From positions 1 to 37,464 of the forward strand of contig CAYWXK010000037.1 in assembly GCA_964462515.1 (NCBI GenBank): a DNA stretch of 37,464 nucleotides, read 5' to 3'. The notes below the pieces were generated by a model. The model did no database searches, was not told the DNA's origin, and was given only the letters and a program-made list of their open reading frames with translations. The position numbers and the translations under genes were made by a program. Below are positions 22,337 to 30,406 of the stretch, piece by piece. Each line of letters starts with the position of its first letter. Within the stretch, counting starts at the first letter, position 1. Source of the DNA: CAYWXK01 sp964462515. Its GTDB lineage: Bacteria; Planctomycetota; Phycisphaerae; Sedimentisphaerales; Anaerobacaceae.

Positions 22337-23095
22337 ATGAGAACACTGATTTACGTGCCCATTATACATACCAGTGCTGACCTCGGTTCTATAGCTAAAG
22401 ATGTAACGCAAAGAGGCATTGCGAATTTGGGAGAGGAAATTTGGTTAGAGCATAGAAGGACGGTCGAGGGCTTCTGGGATGCCATATCACGTTATTTTGA
22501 TTCCGTAGATGTAAAGGGAATGAAAATATACCAGGATGGAATGGTTGCTGATGGCAAAGTGGGTGAGAAAATTGTTGAAGAAACAGCCAAAGCAGGAAGT
22601 AAGAACTACCGGTTGGTATCGAGGCTCCTCGAAAGAGGAGCTGTTTTAGTTAAAACAGAAGACTTTATACTGGTCAAAAAAGAGTATGATAGATTAGTTG
22701 CTATAACGCAGGCGAAATCAATTATCCGTAAGATAATAGCACTTCTAAAATATAAGTTAGTAAAGAATAGACTCTTAAACAAAAGAGACGCTTTTATTGC
22801 GAAAAGAATAGAACAGACTCTTAAGCCTGACGAGAAGGCGGTTTTGTTTATTGGTGCTTCTCACAAGGTCAAAAAGAGGCTTCCTTCGAGCATCGAAATT
22901 AAAGAAATAAAAGACACGGAAAAGGTGAGAAGATACCAAAAGCTGCTCCCCTTTAATAATAAATATAGAGAACAATTTGACCAATTAGGTAAGTACCTTG
23001 TTTCAGAAGTAAGATTAGAAACCGGCAGCAACGCCCCTGATTTAGGATCAACAGGACCGCTGAACTATGGGCAGGTTACCCAAAGCAAAAACTGA
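22337..23095 (+). CDS. Uncharacterised protein at the end of the gas vesicle cluster
   Basis: 252 residues from ATG 22337 (AGGA at 22321-22324, a long spacer); the frame opens at GTG 22274 with a poor site. It starts RTLIYVPIIHTSADLGSIAK, then IWLEHRRTVEGFWDAISRYF, a mixed alpha/beta middle with SRLLERGAVLVKTEDFILVK, a basic helical region and VLFIGASHKVKKRLP. The N-terminal VPIIHT strand and the late FIGASH strand suggest a Rossmann-like or TraB-like alpha/beta fold, but I cannot name a family. Transcription direction and position fit membership of the gvp unit, 247 nt after the MscS-like gene. Confidence 0.68.
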   Translation: MRTLIYVPIIHTSADLGSIAKDVTQRGIANLGEEIWLEHRRTVEGFWDAISRYFDSVDVKGMKIYQDGMVADGKVGEKIVEETAKAGSKNYRLVSRLLERGAVLVKTEDFILVKKEYDRLVAITQAKSIIRKIIALLKYKLVKNRLLNKRDAFIAKRIEQTLKPDEKAVLFIGASHKVKKRLPSSIEIKEIKDTEKVRRYQKLLPFNNKYREQFDQLGKYLVSEVRLETGSNAPDLGSTGPLNYGQVTQSKN

Positions 23096-23150
23096 AGGGT
23101 CAAAGACGGGGATGTCCCGATTGTCGTTGAGAATTAGTTGAAAAAAGTCA

Positions 23151-23215
23151 TGCGGTCTGGGTAACTGATAGTCGTAAAGATAACAAATGTTACCCAAAGT
23201 TTGGAGACCGCATGA
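23151..23215 (+). promoter_or_regulatory. Inverted repeat covering the transposase start
   Basis: CATGCGGTCT and GGGTAAC near 23154-23170 pair with GTTACCC (23189-23195) and AGACCGCATG (23205-23214). The right arm contains most of the GGAG site (23202-23205 is adjacent) and the start codon. Read-through transcripts would hide the transposase start, a known protective feature of insertion sequences. Confidence 0.45.
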
Positions 23216-24518
23216 TGGGAAAAAATTACCACAAGAAGACCAATCGTTCCAGAAGAAAAGTGCAAGAATTCAAGGGCCACGCCGTCACCGTAGAACTGGC
23301 CGACGGCAAGGCATGTTTTCAGATGGTCCTACCGATGAGTGAGATGCTCTTTGATGTAGCCCAGGCCATCGAAGAGACGGCCAGTAAAGCGGGGCTACTG
23401 ATGATGAAGGCCATGATAGACGAGAGGTCAAGCAGGTGGCCAGACACCGCTACAGGCATCAGCCAGGCCGTCAGGCCGTCCGCTGGGGTCATGACGAAGG
23501 CCACGTCATCTTTGCCGGACGCAAGGTAGCGCTGGAAAGGCCGCGTGTCCGCGCTGTCGATGGTCAAGAGATTCCGTTAAGCAGGTATCATGCCTTCAGT
23601 CACCCACAGCGAATGGAACAAGCTGTCTCAGAGCGGATTCTGCGTCGGGTTTCGACACGGGATTATGCCGGGGTAATAGATGACCTGTGCGATGGCTACG
23701 GCATCGAGAAGAGTTCTGTCTCGAGGCAGTGGAAGGTCGCCAGCGCCAGAGAGCTAAAGCAACTACTGGAGCGTCCGCTACATGGGCTGGACTTATGTGT
23801 AATCCTGCTGGACGGCAAGGAATTCCACGATTTCACGCTTATAGTGGCTTTGGGCGTGGATTCAGGGGACTGCAAGCATGTCCTGGGCTTATGGCCTGGG
23901 GCGACAGAGAATGCAGAGGTCTGCGGAGTCCTGCTGGATGATTTGATTGAGCGAGGTCTATCCATAGACAGACAGTACCTGTTTGTTCTGGATGGCTCAA
24001 AGGCCCTGAAGAAGGTGGTCGTTGACCGCTTTGGCAGTGGAGTGTTGATTCAGCGATGTCGTGTGCACAAAGAGCGAAACATCCAGAAGTATCTACCTAA
24101 GAATTACCACAAGCTTCTTTCGATGAAGCTGTGGGCAGCCTGGAGTATGACCAAGTATGAAGAGGCGTACAAAGAACTGCAGAAGGTTCATGACTGGCTG
24201 GCGTCGATAAATGAGGCAGCGGCCCGAAGTCTGGAGGAAGGGTTCGACGAGACGCTGACTGTGAACAAGCTGGGATTGTCTGGTGAGCTTCGCGGTGTAC
24301 TTGGCACTACGAACATAATTGAGAGTTGCTTGTCGCGGGCTGATGACCTGTGCCGCAATGTGAAACGGTGGCGGAATGCGAATATGGCTTGGCGGTGGGC
24401 TGGGACGGTGTTGTTGGAAGCTGAGAAGAGATTTCACATGGTCAAAGCTTACCGGCAGTTGCCGATGCTCATCGAGGCGTTATACAAGGGTATTGACAGA
24501 AAGGAAATTGTTGCGTAA
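23212..24518 (+). pseudogene. Frameshifted IS256-family transposase
   Basis: Residues up to MMKAMIDE are read from ATG 23212 (GGAG, 6-nt spacer). The rest, from about 23424, is in the -1 frame and begins EVKQVARHRYRHQ. Restoring one G (GACGAG-G-AGGTC) rejoins them as the usual acidic EEV segment of IS256 transposases. The second part has the mutator-type DDE core: ILLDGKEF (first Asp), FVLDGSKALKKVV (second Asp), C/H-rich IQRCRVHKERNIQKYLP and TNIIES (Glu). Either a natural inactivating deletion or an assembly error. A programmed shift is less likely, since the family does not use one and no slippery heptamer is visible. Confidence 0.8.
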
Positions 24519-24667
24519 AGTTGGCTGGTCGTTACCTAACCGCAGACGGAATTTCAACGACAAGAGGGACAAGTTCTCTTGCAAAATTGACCTGTCGGAT
24601 GTAAAGTAAGCGGGAATTTATCAGTACGAGTTTTTCGTTTAGGTTTGGGTTTTATCCTGGTAAAATT

Positions 24668-24742
24668 CCTTAACTACAACAAAATAACCAAATACAACAA
24701 TTGTAGTGTAAACTATAAGTTGGTTGTAGTTAAGGTTGTATT
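24668..24742. repeat. Cluster of TACAAC/GTTGTA repeats with 13-bp inverted arms
   Basis: CCTTAACTACAAC (24668-24680) is the exact complement of GTTGTAGTTAAGG (24723-24735); nested inside, AATACAAC (24691-24698) pairs with GTTGTATT (24735-24742). TACAAC or its complement occurs about five times in 75 nt, next to the tRNA and the element junction. It could be a regulator or recombination-protein binding array, or a folded RNA. Purpose unknown. Confidence 0.5.
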
Positions 24743-24798
24743 AAACAAATTCAACAATATAATTAAATCTCTTAAGACCTTAATATAGCGTAAGTTAA

Positions 24799-24870
24799 GG
24801 GCCCGTAGCTCAGCGGTAGAGCAGTGGACTCATAATCCATTGGTCCAAGGTTCGAATCCTTGCGGGCCCA
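24799..24870 (+). tRNA. tRNA with CAU anticodon (Met or Ile2)
   Basis: 72 nt. Acceptor GGGCCCG (24799-24805) pairs with CGGGCCC (24863-24869); D arm GCTC...GAGC, anticodon loop CTCATAA, T arm with GGTTCGAATCC, discriminator A at 24870. The 3' CCA is not encoded. A CAU anticodon can be elongator Met or lysidine-modified Ile2; I cannot decide by eye. The missing special initiator acceptor mismatch argues against initiator tRNA. Its 3' end is the probable attachment site of the element that begins with the integrase next door. Confidence 0.93.
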
Positions 24871-24884
24871 GTTCTTAAAGTGTT

Positions 24885-24916
24885 GGCCATCAATCGTTTA
24901 TGGTTGGTGGCCTTTT
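24885..24916 (+). terminator. Rho-independent terminator of the tRNA
   Basis: Stem GGCCATCAA / TTGGTGGCC (9 bp with one G-U), 14-nt loop, then TTTT. It lies 14 nt after the tRNA and covers the last codons of the convergent integrase gene. Confidence 0.7.
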
Positions 24917-26136
24917 GGGTCGGAACTGTTAAAAGGCATTTGCAACAGATTTGCAACAGAAATTTCCTCCATTGCTTTGCCACTTGCCTCTCGCGTACGC
25001 TCAATAAGGTCGCCGCTAACGGCAAGGTAAAACTGACGAGTAGTCTCGAAACTGGCGTGCCCTGCCATGGTCGTTACATCATATTCCCGTAATCCATTTG
25101 CAAACCAATTCGATAGACAAGTGCGCCTAAGGTCATGGAACTCTCCGTCGCCTATCCCTGCCATCTTCAATATGATTCGGAACTGCCGGTCGAAGTTGTT
25201 GATCGGATTGGCACCCAGTTGGATAGTCCATTGCCCGTCTTTTCTAAGTTGCTGTATGTTATCGTACCGCCGTGCAGGAATGAATACGTACGGGTACCCT
25301 TCGGCCTGCCTTGCCTGGTGCTCAGCAAACAGATGAACCATTTCATCAGTGAGCGGCAGTGTGCGTCTGTCCGTGTCCTTGATATTCCACTCCCAGGTTT
25401 CAACGGTTTCTCTCTTTGGAGTTACATCTATGGTTTTTCTTTCAAAGTCGATGTCCTTCCAGGTTGTATTAAGCAATTCACCTCTTCGCATACCTGTGCA
25501 AATCGCAGCTTTAATCAGCAGCTCCCACTCTATTGGTTGAGAAACACGTCGCTTATTGGCGCTCAGCAAACCTTGATATGCTCTGGCAGCTCTAAGTAGA
25601 CGACAGCATTCATCTTTGCTGAAGACCCGGACCTTCCTTCTCGGTCTGCGGGGCTGCTTGACATACCGAAGAGGATTGTCTTCTAATTGCCCCCTCTCAA
25701 CAGCCAGCTGAAATATTCTTTTCAGATGCCTTATCTTCTTGGCTACTGTTGCCGGACTGTTGCCGGTATCGAGGCAAGATTGCACAAACAGCTCTCCATG
25801 GCTATGCCTTATGCAACTGTAATCGACATCACCAATCACTTCTATGAAATGTTCCATCGCAATTCTTGCTTGATACAATGTGCTTTCACGCACCTGCCCT
25901 CTTGTTCGGCTAAAACTGTCCTTCAAAAACTCGCTAAGCTTCATGGAGCCGGGTTCAACAATATTCATTCTCAACTCACGTTCAAACTGGGCTCTTTGTC
26001 GTTCGGCCTTTCGAGCATCGCTGTGTCTTAAAGATTTCTGCCTTCGTCGGCCCTGCTCATCTGTATAGAGCAGATAATACGTAAATGTTTCACCATCATA
26101 CGATGGTCTTTTCCAGAGCGTAACCAGGTCTTTCAT
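24898..26136 (-). CDS. int: Tyrosine recombinase integrase
   Basis: 412 residues with an excellent ribosome binding site (AAGGAGG). An N-terminal Arm-type or basic segment, a SAM-like core-binding domain (about 65-165, LSEFLKDSFSRTRG...), and a catalytic domain with the tyrosine recombinase set: Arg217 (TGMRRGEL), HDLRRT with His334 and Arg337, His360 (AGHAS) and nucleophile Tyr370 (TRQFYL). Its 3' end lies 28 nt from the 3' end of the CAU tRNA, the classic setting for a site-specific integrase of a genomic island, ICE or phage-like element whose att core is the tRNA end. Intact. Followed upstream by an excisionase-like gene. Confidence 0.95.
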   Translation of the reverse strand: MKDLVTLWKRPSYDGETFTYYLLYTDEQGRRRQKSLRHSDARKAERQRAQFERELRMNIVEPGSMKLSEFLKDSFSRTRGQVRESTLYQARIAMEHFIEVIGDVDYSCIRHSHGELFVQSCLDTGNSPATVAKKIRHLKRIFQLAVERGQLEDNPLRYVKQPRRPRRKVRVFSKDECCRLLRAARAYQGLLSANKRRVSQPIEWELLIKAAICTGMRRGELLNTTWKDIDFERKTIDVTPKRETVETWEWNIKDTDRRTLPLTDEMVHLFAEHQARQAEGYPYVFIPARRYDNIQQLRKDGQWTIQLGANPINNFDRQFRIILKMAGIGDGEFHDLRRTCLSNWFANGLREYDVTTMAGHASFETTRQFYLAVSGDLIERTREASGKAMEEISVANLLQMPFNSSDPKGHQP

Positions 26137-26218
26137 ACTGACCTCCTTTCCGATGCTGGTTCGAGTCGGATTAACCCGAGCTAGATTTTACCCATACATC
26201 TTAAGGAGCGCAAGCTGA

Positions 26219-26506
26219 TTATTTCCCTTTTGTAGTTTTTTCTTCTATCCATTTCCGGATTGCCTGTAGTGGGTAAAGGGGCTTTCCACATATATGTATT
26301 CTGGGCAGGCCGTGCATCCTCTTTAGGTTTTCAATAACATTATGATAATCTGCAGCTTTGCTGACCTCGGGGATGCGCAAAAAAGCAACAAGTTCTTCCT
26401 CAGTCAGTAATTCAGGGCAAGGCGTAAAGCCACCGTTACCGTCGGGCAAGACTACTGCTGTCATTGAATCAATAGAAGAACAAGGCTTTTTCTGGCTCTC
26501 TCCCAT
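26219..26506 (-). CDS. Excisionase-like helix-turn-helix protein
   Basis: 95 residues. After a disordered start, residues 34-90 read ELLTEEELVAFLRIPEVSKA...VIENLKRMHGLPRIHICGKPLYPLQAIRKWIEE, the AlpA/Xis-type winged-HTH layout (a 'LL-EEL-FL-I-' helix pair and a KPL(Y)P---I--W wing). It directly precedes int on the same strand, as recombination directionality factors often do. No strong Shine-Dalgarno; ATG 26464 is an alternative start. Probably controls excision of the element, or acts as a repressor. Confidence 0.7.
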   Translation of the reverse strand: MGESQKKPCSSIDSMTAVVLPDGNGGFTPCPELLTEEELVAFLRIPEVSKAADYHNVIENLKRMHGLPRIHICGKPLYPLQAIRKWIEEKTTKGK

Positions 26507-26710
26507 TATTGTTTTCTAATAAGTGTTGTTTCATTAGGTTTATCGCCACGCTCTGTCTTAATTTGGGATTTTTCTTTCCAGAAGATTATTATTGCGCTAT
26601 CACCTCAGAAGACCTTCATAGTTACCCTCACAAGATTCCTTTCTATCGCTGCAAATTATTTTACTCAGGCAACTGTAGCCCGATCTGCTTAAGAGTCAGT
26701 AGCAGCCCTT

Positions 26711-27028
26711 TCATCTTGGCGATTCACTCTCATCCTGCGGACCATTGTCCAGTTCTAACTCGTCAGTTTTATTTTTTTCTGGTGACCGCAGCCGTATGAA
26801 CTTATAAGCCTCCATTGCCACAACCGCCACCTTGGGCAAATCTTCAGCGTTGAATGTATTGGTGTGCCTCCATTCATTACTGTCTTTATCCTTATATGTG
26901 CGGTCAATCCTTGTGGAATGTAGCTCTGCAACACTGTTATTGACGACCCTTGTATCGGCCCAAATAGCTGCCTTCACAGCACCACACGTAAATACTCTTA
27001 TTGGTTTTTTCTTGACTGTATTTTCCAT
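26711..27028 (-). CDS. Small conserved mobile-element protein
   Basis: 105 residues. Beta-rich core: IRVFTCGAVKAAIWADTRVV, VAELHSTRIDRTYKDKDSNE, WRHTNTFNAEDLPKVAVVAM, then an acidic disordered tail. The pattern R-x(2)-(G)AVKAAIW...RTYKD-D--W--T-TF---DLP is one I associate with small proteins of plasmids and integrative elements, possibly nucleic-acid binding (OB-like), from memory and not verified. Good ribosome binding site (AAGGAG, 8-nt spacer). It sits 12 nt downstream of the primase gene, which suggests a replication-related role. Confidence 0.65.
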   Translation of the reverse strand: MENTVKKKPIRVFTCGAVKAAIWADTRVVNNSVAELHSTRIDRTYKDKDSNEWRHTNTFNAEDLPKVAVVAMEAYKFIRLRSPEKNKTDELELDNGPQDESESPR

Positions 27029-27040
27029 TTGAAAATCTCC

Positions 27041-28207
27041 TTATCTCTGATAAATAGTATGTGATACAGCCATACACATCGGTGTTTTAGCCCTGCACCG
27101 GTTGAATTGAGAGCATCGAAATCTCCCCCTTTCCGGACAAGCCATTGCTTCGCTGGCGATGGTCTTGCAGGAAACAGGCCTATAACCGGCATCAATTGCC
27201 TTTTTAATCTTGTGTTGCGTATCAGCATAATCGTATCGAACAGGGTCAAGCCGCGATATTTCGTGGATAAGTTCGATGCCACCCTCAAGATGGGCGAGGT
27301 TAGTTATCATCGCCCACCATAAAGGTTCGCTTACCTCTGTAGCATTGCTGCGGCACCATTTTATAAAATCGCAGTGCTCCAGTTTACGCAGGTCACAGCG
27401 TATACTTTGGGGAAGCTTTTCACTGGGAGTGCCGAATTGGTCAACTACGGTGTTGAGAATCATATGATGCAATGCCATAGACCTTCCCAGCGGCAGCTCA
27501 GTAACAAAATGTGCCCTACGGTGAGGTCTGCCAACTGCAGGCTGGCCTTTGCGGTTCCAAGTTCCCATCAGACGCATAACTCTGCTGAGATTAAACACCG
27601 GGTCAAATTTAGCTCCTCTAACCTGCGCTGCCACCTTTGCAGCCGGTTGCATACAGAACTGTCTGAACTTCGTTGCTTCTTCATTTCTGTAGACCGGAAT
27701 TGGGGCAATGAGCGCCAGTAAATATTGGCCATTCCCGCTGCAGCAAATAGTAGAACTCATAGCCAAGCCCTCTTCTTGACTGAGTAGCTGGGCGGCATGT
27801 GAGCTCTGGGCAAGCTCCTCATCAGACGCTGGGTGTCCTTTGCTTCTCTCTTTGGATACAACATCTATATCCCAAAAGCACACTGTGATATATTCAATAT
27901 CATTGTCAGTGGCACAATTACTGTGCGGTTTTGATTGAGCAGGTACCCAACGGTTTGGTGCAAGATCAAATAAATGCGGTGGCCGAGGCTGCACGCCGAT
28001 GTAGATTCCGCTTGTCCTTCCTTCCATCTCTAAAACCAGGCGAACAACATCTTCTTCGTTATCAACGTATGCGACTCGCGGCTTAGGGTCGAATATCCGT
28101 AATTCACTAACCCCATAACCTTGGTGGCCTAAGAGCTGGTAGTGCTGGCGCATGTTATACGCGGATTCGCATTCAACTATTTTGTCTTGCTGCTTCGCGG
28201 TTTGCAT
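27041..28207 (-). CDS. Archaeo-eukaryotic-type primase (PrimPol-like) replication protein
   Basis: 388 residues. AEP superfamily hallmarks: catalytic DxD in CFWDIDVV (Asp113, Asp115), the sGNGxH-like CSGNGQYLL (156-164), and RVMRLMGTWNRKG, the R-x-GT-N-KG motif. The C-terminal part (WWAMITNLAHLEGGIELIHE..., then a Cys cluster CPERGRFRCSQFNRC) resembles the helical PriCT-like and zinc segments next to AEP domains on plasmids and phages. It probably primes or initiates element replication after excision. No helicase is fused or adjacent. Confidence 0.8.
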   Translation of the reverse strand: MQTAKQQDKIVECESAYNMRQHYQLLGHQGYGVSELRIFDPKPRVAYVDNEEDVVRLVLEMEGRTSGIYIGVQPRPPHLFDLAPNRWVPAQSKPHSNCATDNDIEYITVCFWDIDVVSKERSKGHPASDEELAQSSHAAQLLSQEEGLAMSSTICCSGNGQYLLALIAPIPVYRNEEATKFRQFCMQPAAKVAAQVRGAKFDPVFNLSRVMRLMGTWNRKGQPAVGRPHRRAHFVTELPLGRSMALHHMILNTVVDQFGTPSEKLPQSIRCDLRKLEHCDFIKWCRSNATEVSEPLWWAMITNLAHLEGGIELIHEISRLDPVRYDYADTQHKIKKAIDAGYRPVSCKTIASEAMACPERGRFRCSQFNRCRAKTPMCMAVSHTIYQR

Positions 28208-28316
28208 TTGTTTGGCCCTCGTCTTATGGTATTGAAAGGTTAAGCTGTGCTTACCACGCTGTAAGACCTTGTTGCCAGAGTTTGTCAGACACGGTTCTAA
28301 TCTCTCTTGTCAAGAC

Positions 28317-28724
28317 TCATCGCCTATGCACGTATCTAAATGGATAAAGAGACTCCATGCGCCGCTCGATTTCTCTGGGAAACTCCTTCGATTCGTTGCC
28401 ACGAAATAGCCTTTTGATAAAGCTAACAACCACCGAAAAAAATACAACCAAGCCAAACAAGCCGTAGATCAAAAGCACGATATCTATGATGATCCAGCCA
28501 CGCTTGTCAGAAATAGCGATGATGTCTTCATAGTTTAGAAAGGGTCTAAACAGTCCCAATACACAAAGAATGCTGATTAAAAGTGCCAGAACTCTCGCAA
28601 CTGAGCCTTTGAATAATGATTCTTGTGAAAGAACTCTAAAAACAGTAAGGAAAATGATCCCCCACATAGCGGTAACACATAATGGGAAGACCAAATTATA
28701 TAACAGTGGCTTGAAAGTTTCCAT
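28317..28724 (-). CDS. Small integral membrane protein, unknown
   Basis: 135 residues with three or four hydrophobic segments (LVFPLCVTAMWGIIFLTVF, VARVLALLISILCVLGLF, IIIDIVLLIYGLFGLVVFF plus an adjoining VVVSF) and a basic cytoplasmic tail (RRMESLYPFRYVHRR). AGGAG precedes the ATG. It lies between the ubiquitin-like genes and the primase, same strand. It could be a membrane effector of the neighbouring conjugation module or unrelated cargo; no motif decides. Confidence 0.6.
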   Translation of the reverse strand: METFKPLLYNLVFPLCVTAMWGIIFLTVFRVLSQESLFKGSVARVLALLISILCVLGLFRPFLNYEDIIAISDKRGWIIIDIVLLIYGLFGLVVFFSVVVSFIKRLFRGNESKEFPREIERRMESLYPFRYVHRR

Positions 28725-28849
28725 TCTCGGATTTCTCCTTGCTCTATATTCTAAATCTTATTATCTACATTACGATATCGCATACCCGGCTGCGTGTCGG
28801 TCGGCTCAGGGCGTTTTCCACCCTTCCCAGTTTGCTAATCAGTTATTTT

Positions 28850-30397
28850 TTACGGTTTTTTTATCATTAAACTGTTTAGTTTCTTTTTGAGTTTTTCTGT
28901 TATTCGGGTTGCCACCGCTTGGTGTGAGTGTGAGTCATCAAGCTGCTTGCTTAACTTCTCGATGACTTTGCCATCGCGAAGCTCAATCCTCCCGATGCAT
29001 TTCTCCCTATCGTGAATTTTAAACTCAGGCTGCTCATCACCTGCTCCAAGATACCCTTTTGTGCCACACACAGGACAGTCGGGATCAGGTGGAACAGATG
29101 CTGTCACGATTTGGCATTTCTGCCTGTCGTAGTGGACAAATTCCTTTCCAATGAGCCCCTCTCCGAAAACCAGACGCAAGAACTGCGATACTGCTAAATT
29201 GCTTGCCACACCATTAAGGTGTAATACCGAAGGAGTCGGTGTCTGGTCAGTCCCACGAACATAACCTGCCCGTGCATGTTGTTTTTTTATTTCTTCTGGC
29301 AGAAGGTCCAAGGCTGCATCTGAGGGGTCAATAACCCCTGAACACATCAGGCAGCCAGTCTTCCCGGGAATTACTATTCGAACTTGGCCAACAGCCTCGT
29401 AGGAATCGTCGTTCAGTATGATCTCGCTACCGATATCAACCAGTGGAACGACATAGCGTACAGCGCATCTGTTAAGAATTTTTCGAGGCCCGTCCCTATC
29501 AACGCAACCGAATATCACATTGGCTTCCTTGATGAAGTCTTGCATTTTTTTACTATCGATACCATCGCGATAGCAGAAGGCCTTGATATTTGGCGCCTTG
29601 CGACGAGCATAGGATTGAGCGATTGAGGCCTTGGATTCCCCGATATCTTCAGGGCAGGCATAGGGAATACGGGGCAGATTCGAAGCTTCCACCAAGTCGG
29701 GATCGCACGCTTTGAGCCATCCGCTATCCCTTCCTACTCCCAGAGCCAATAAACCCTGCCACAACAACGCCCCATTGCCGCCGAGGCCGGCAACAAATAC
29801 CTTCAATTTTCCCAGCAGACCCTGTTGCCAGCCTGGAATAATACGGTGGCGGGCATAAGGATCTTCGCCTAATGCCTTCGTCACAGTATCCTCTCTAAGA
29901 ATCTCGATAGGCGAGCCAAGGACTTCTAAACGCTCGACTGGCTCAAAGCATCCTTCCTGGCGGTTCCATACCTGAGCTTGGAAATGTTTTAAACCTTCTC
30001 CAAAGACTACCATTATCATTGTTGCTGAGTCCGGTAGGTATTCTGATAAGTATAGGGCGTTCTTTCTGCCGTGATGATCGTCAATGGAGCTGAACCGAGG
30101 TTTATCTGTGAATGGGTGATTATGCTGATCTCCTACTGACTTTCTTGTCTCATATGCCAGACCATATGCGATTGCCTGAAACTTACGGGTCGGCTCAACT
30201 GAGGCAGAAGACTGGTTCTTTAGCTCATTCTTATCCGGCAGGAGGTGCATATTGGCTATAAATATGTTGCACCTGCGCGAAGTAGCGAGAGAGAAAAGCG
30301 AGAAAACCTGAGTCTCATTCCTACCAGCAGCCTGAAAGTGCTTATTCAAGGCCTCAAAGTCGGCATCCGAGTATCTAATAATATTCATTTTCTTCAT
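28850..30397 (-). CDS. JAB-E1 fusion: deubiquitinase-like plus ThiF/E1-like adenylating enzyme
   Basis: 515 residues. Residues about 1-165 form a JAB/JAMM-like domain with the metal motif H92-N-H94-P and S103-x-x-D106; JAMM enzymes cut isopeptide or C-terminal bonds of Ub-like proteins. Residues about 190-400 are an E1/ThiF Rossmann domain: GLGGNG (204-209), DPDLVEASNLPR (232-243), GCVDRDGPRKILNR; a CLMC pair (349-352) and a later CPVCG likely bind the E1 zinc. E1 enzymes adenylate the C-terminus of a Ub-like protein and pass it to an E2, which is the gene just upstream (9-nt gap). JAB-E1 fusions are known in bacterial ubiquitin-like operons, some of them antiviral. Catalytic Cys not assigned. 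Confidence 0.85.
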   Translation of the reverse strand: MKKMNIIRYSDADFEALNKHFQAAGRNETQVFSLFSLATSRRCNIFIANMHLLPDKNELKNQSSASVEPTRKFQAIAYGLAYETRKSVGDQHNHPFTDKPRFSSIDDHHGRKNALYLSEYLPDSATMIMVVFGEGLKHFQAQVWNRQEGCFEPVERLEVLGSPIEILREDTVTKALGEDPYARHRIIPGWQQGLLGKLKVFVAGLGGNGALLWQGLLALGVGRDSGWLKACDPDLVEASNLPRIPYACPEDIGESKASIAQSYARRKAPNIKAFCYRDGIDSKKMQDFIKEANVIFGCVDRDGPRKILNRCAVRYVVPLVDIGSEIILNDDSYEAVGQVRIVIPGKTGCLMCSGVIDPSDAALDLLPEEIKKQHARAGYVRGTDQTPTPSVLHLNGVASNLAVSQFLRLVFGEGLIGKEFVHYDRQKCQIVTASVPPDPDCPVCGTKGYLGAGDEQPEFKIHDREKCIGRIELRDGKVIEKLSKQLDDSHSHQAVATRITEKLKKKLNSLMIKKP

Positions 30398-30406
30398 CGT
30401 TTTTTC

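Larger units (their letters stand above)
23113..24571 (+). mobile_element. IS256-family insertion sequence
   Basis: Imperfect terminal inverted repeats: left TGTCCCGATTGTCGTTGA (23113-23130) against the complement of 24554-24571, TGTCCCTCTTGTCGTTGA, 16 of 18 identical. They enclose one transposase reading region. Flanking 8-nt sequences (GACGGGGA and AGTTCTCT) do not match, so the target duplication has decayed or been lost. The element lies between the end of the gvp cluster and the tRNA. With a frameshifted transposase it is probably immobile by itself. Confidence 0.75.

Noticed and set aside
23212..23529. Programmed -1 frameshift in the transposase
   Set aside because: No slippery heptamer at the junction, and IS256 transposases are normally single-frame; a simple deletion explains it better.
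26154..26170. T-arm-like GGTTCGAGTC near the integrase start
   Set aside because: No pairing T stem, anticodon arm or acceptor could be built around it.
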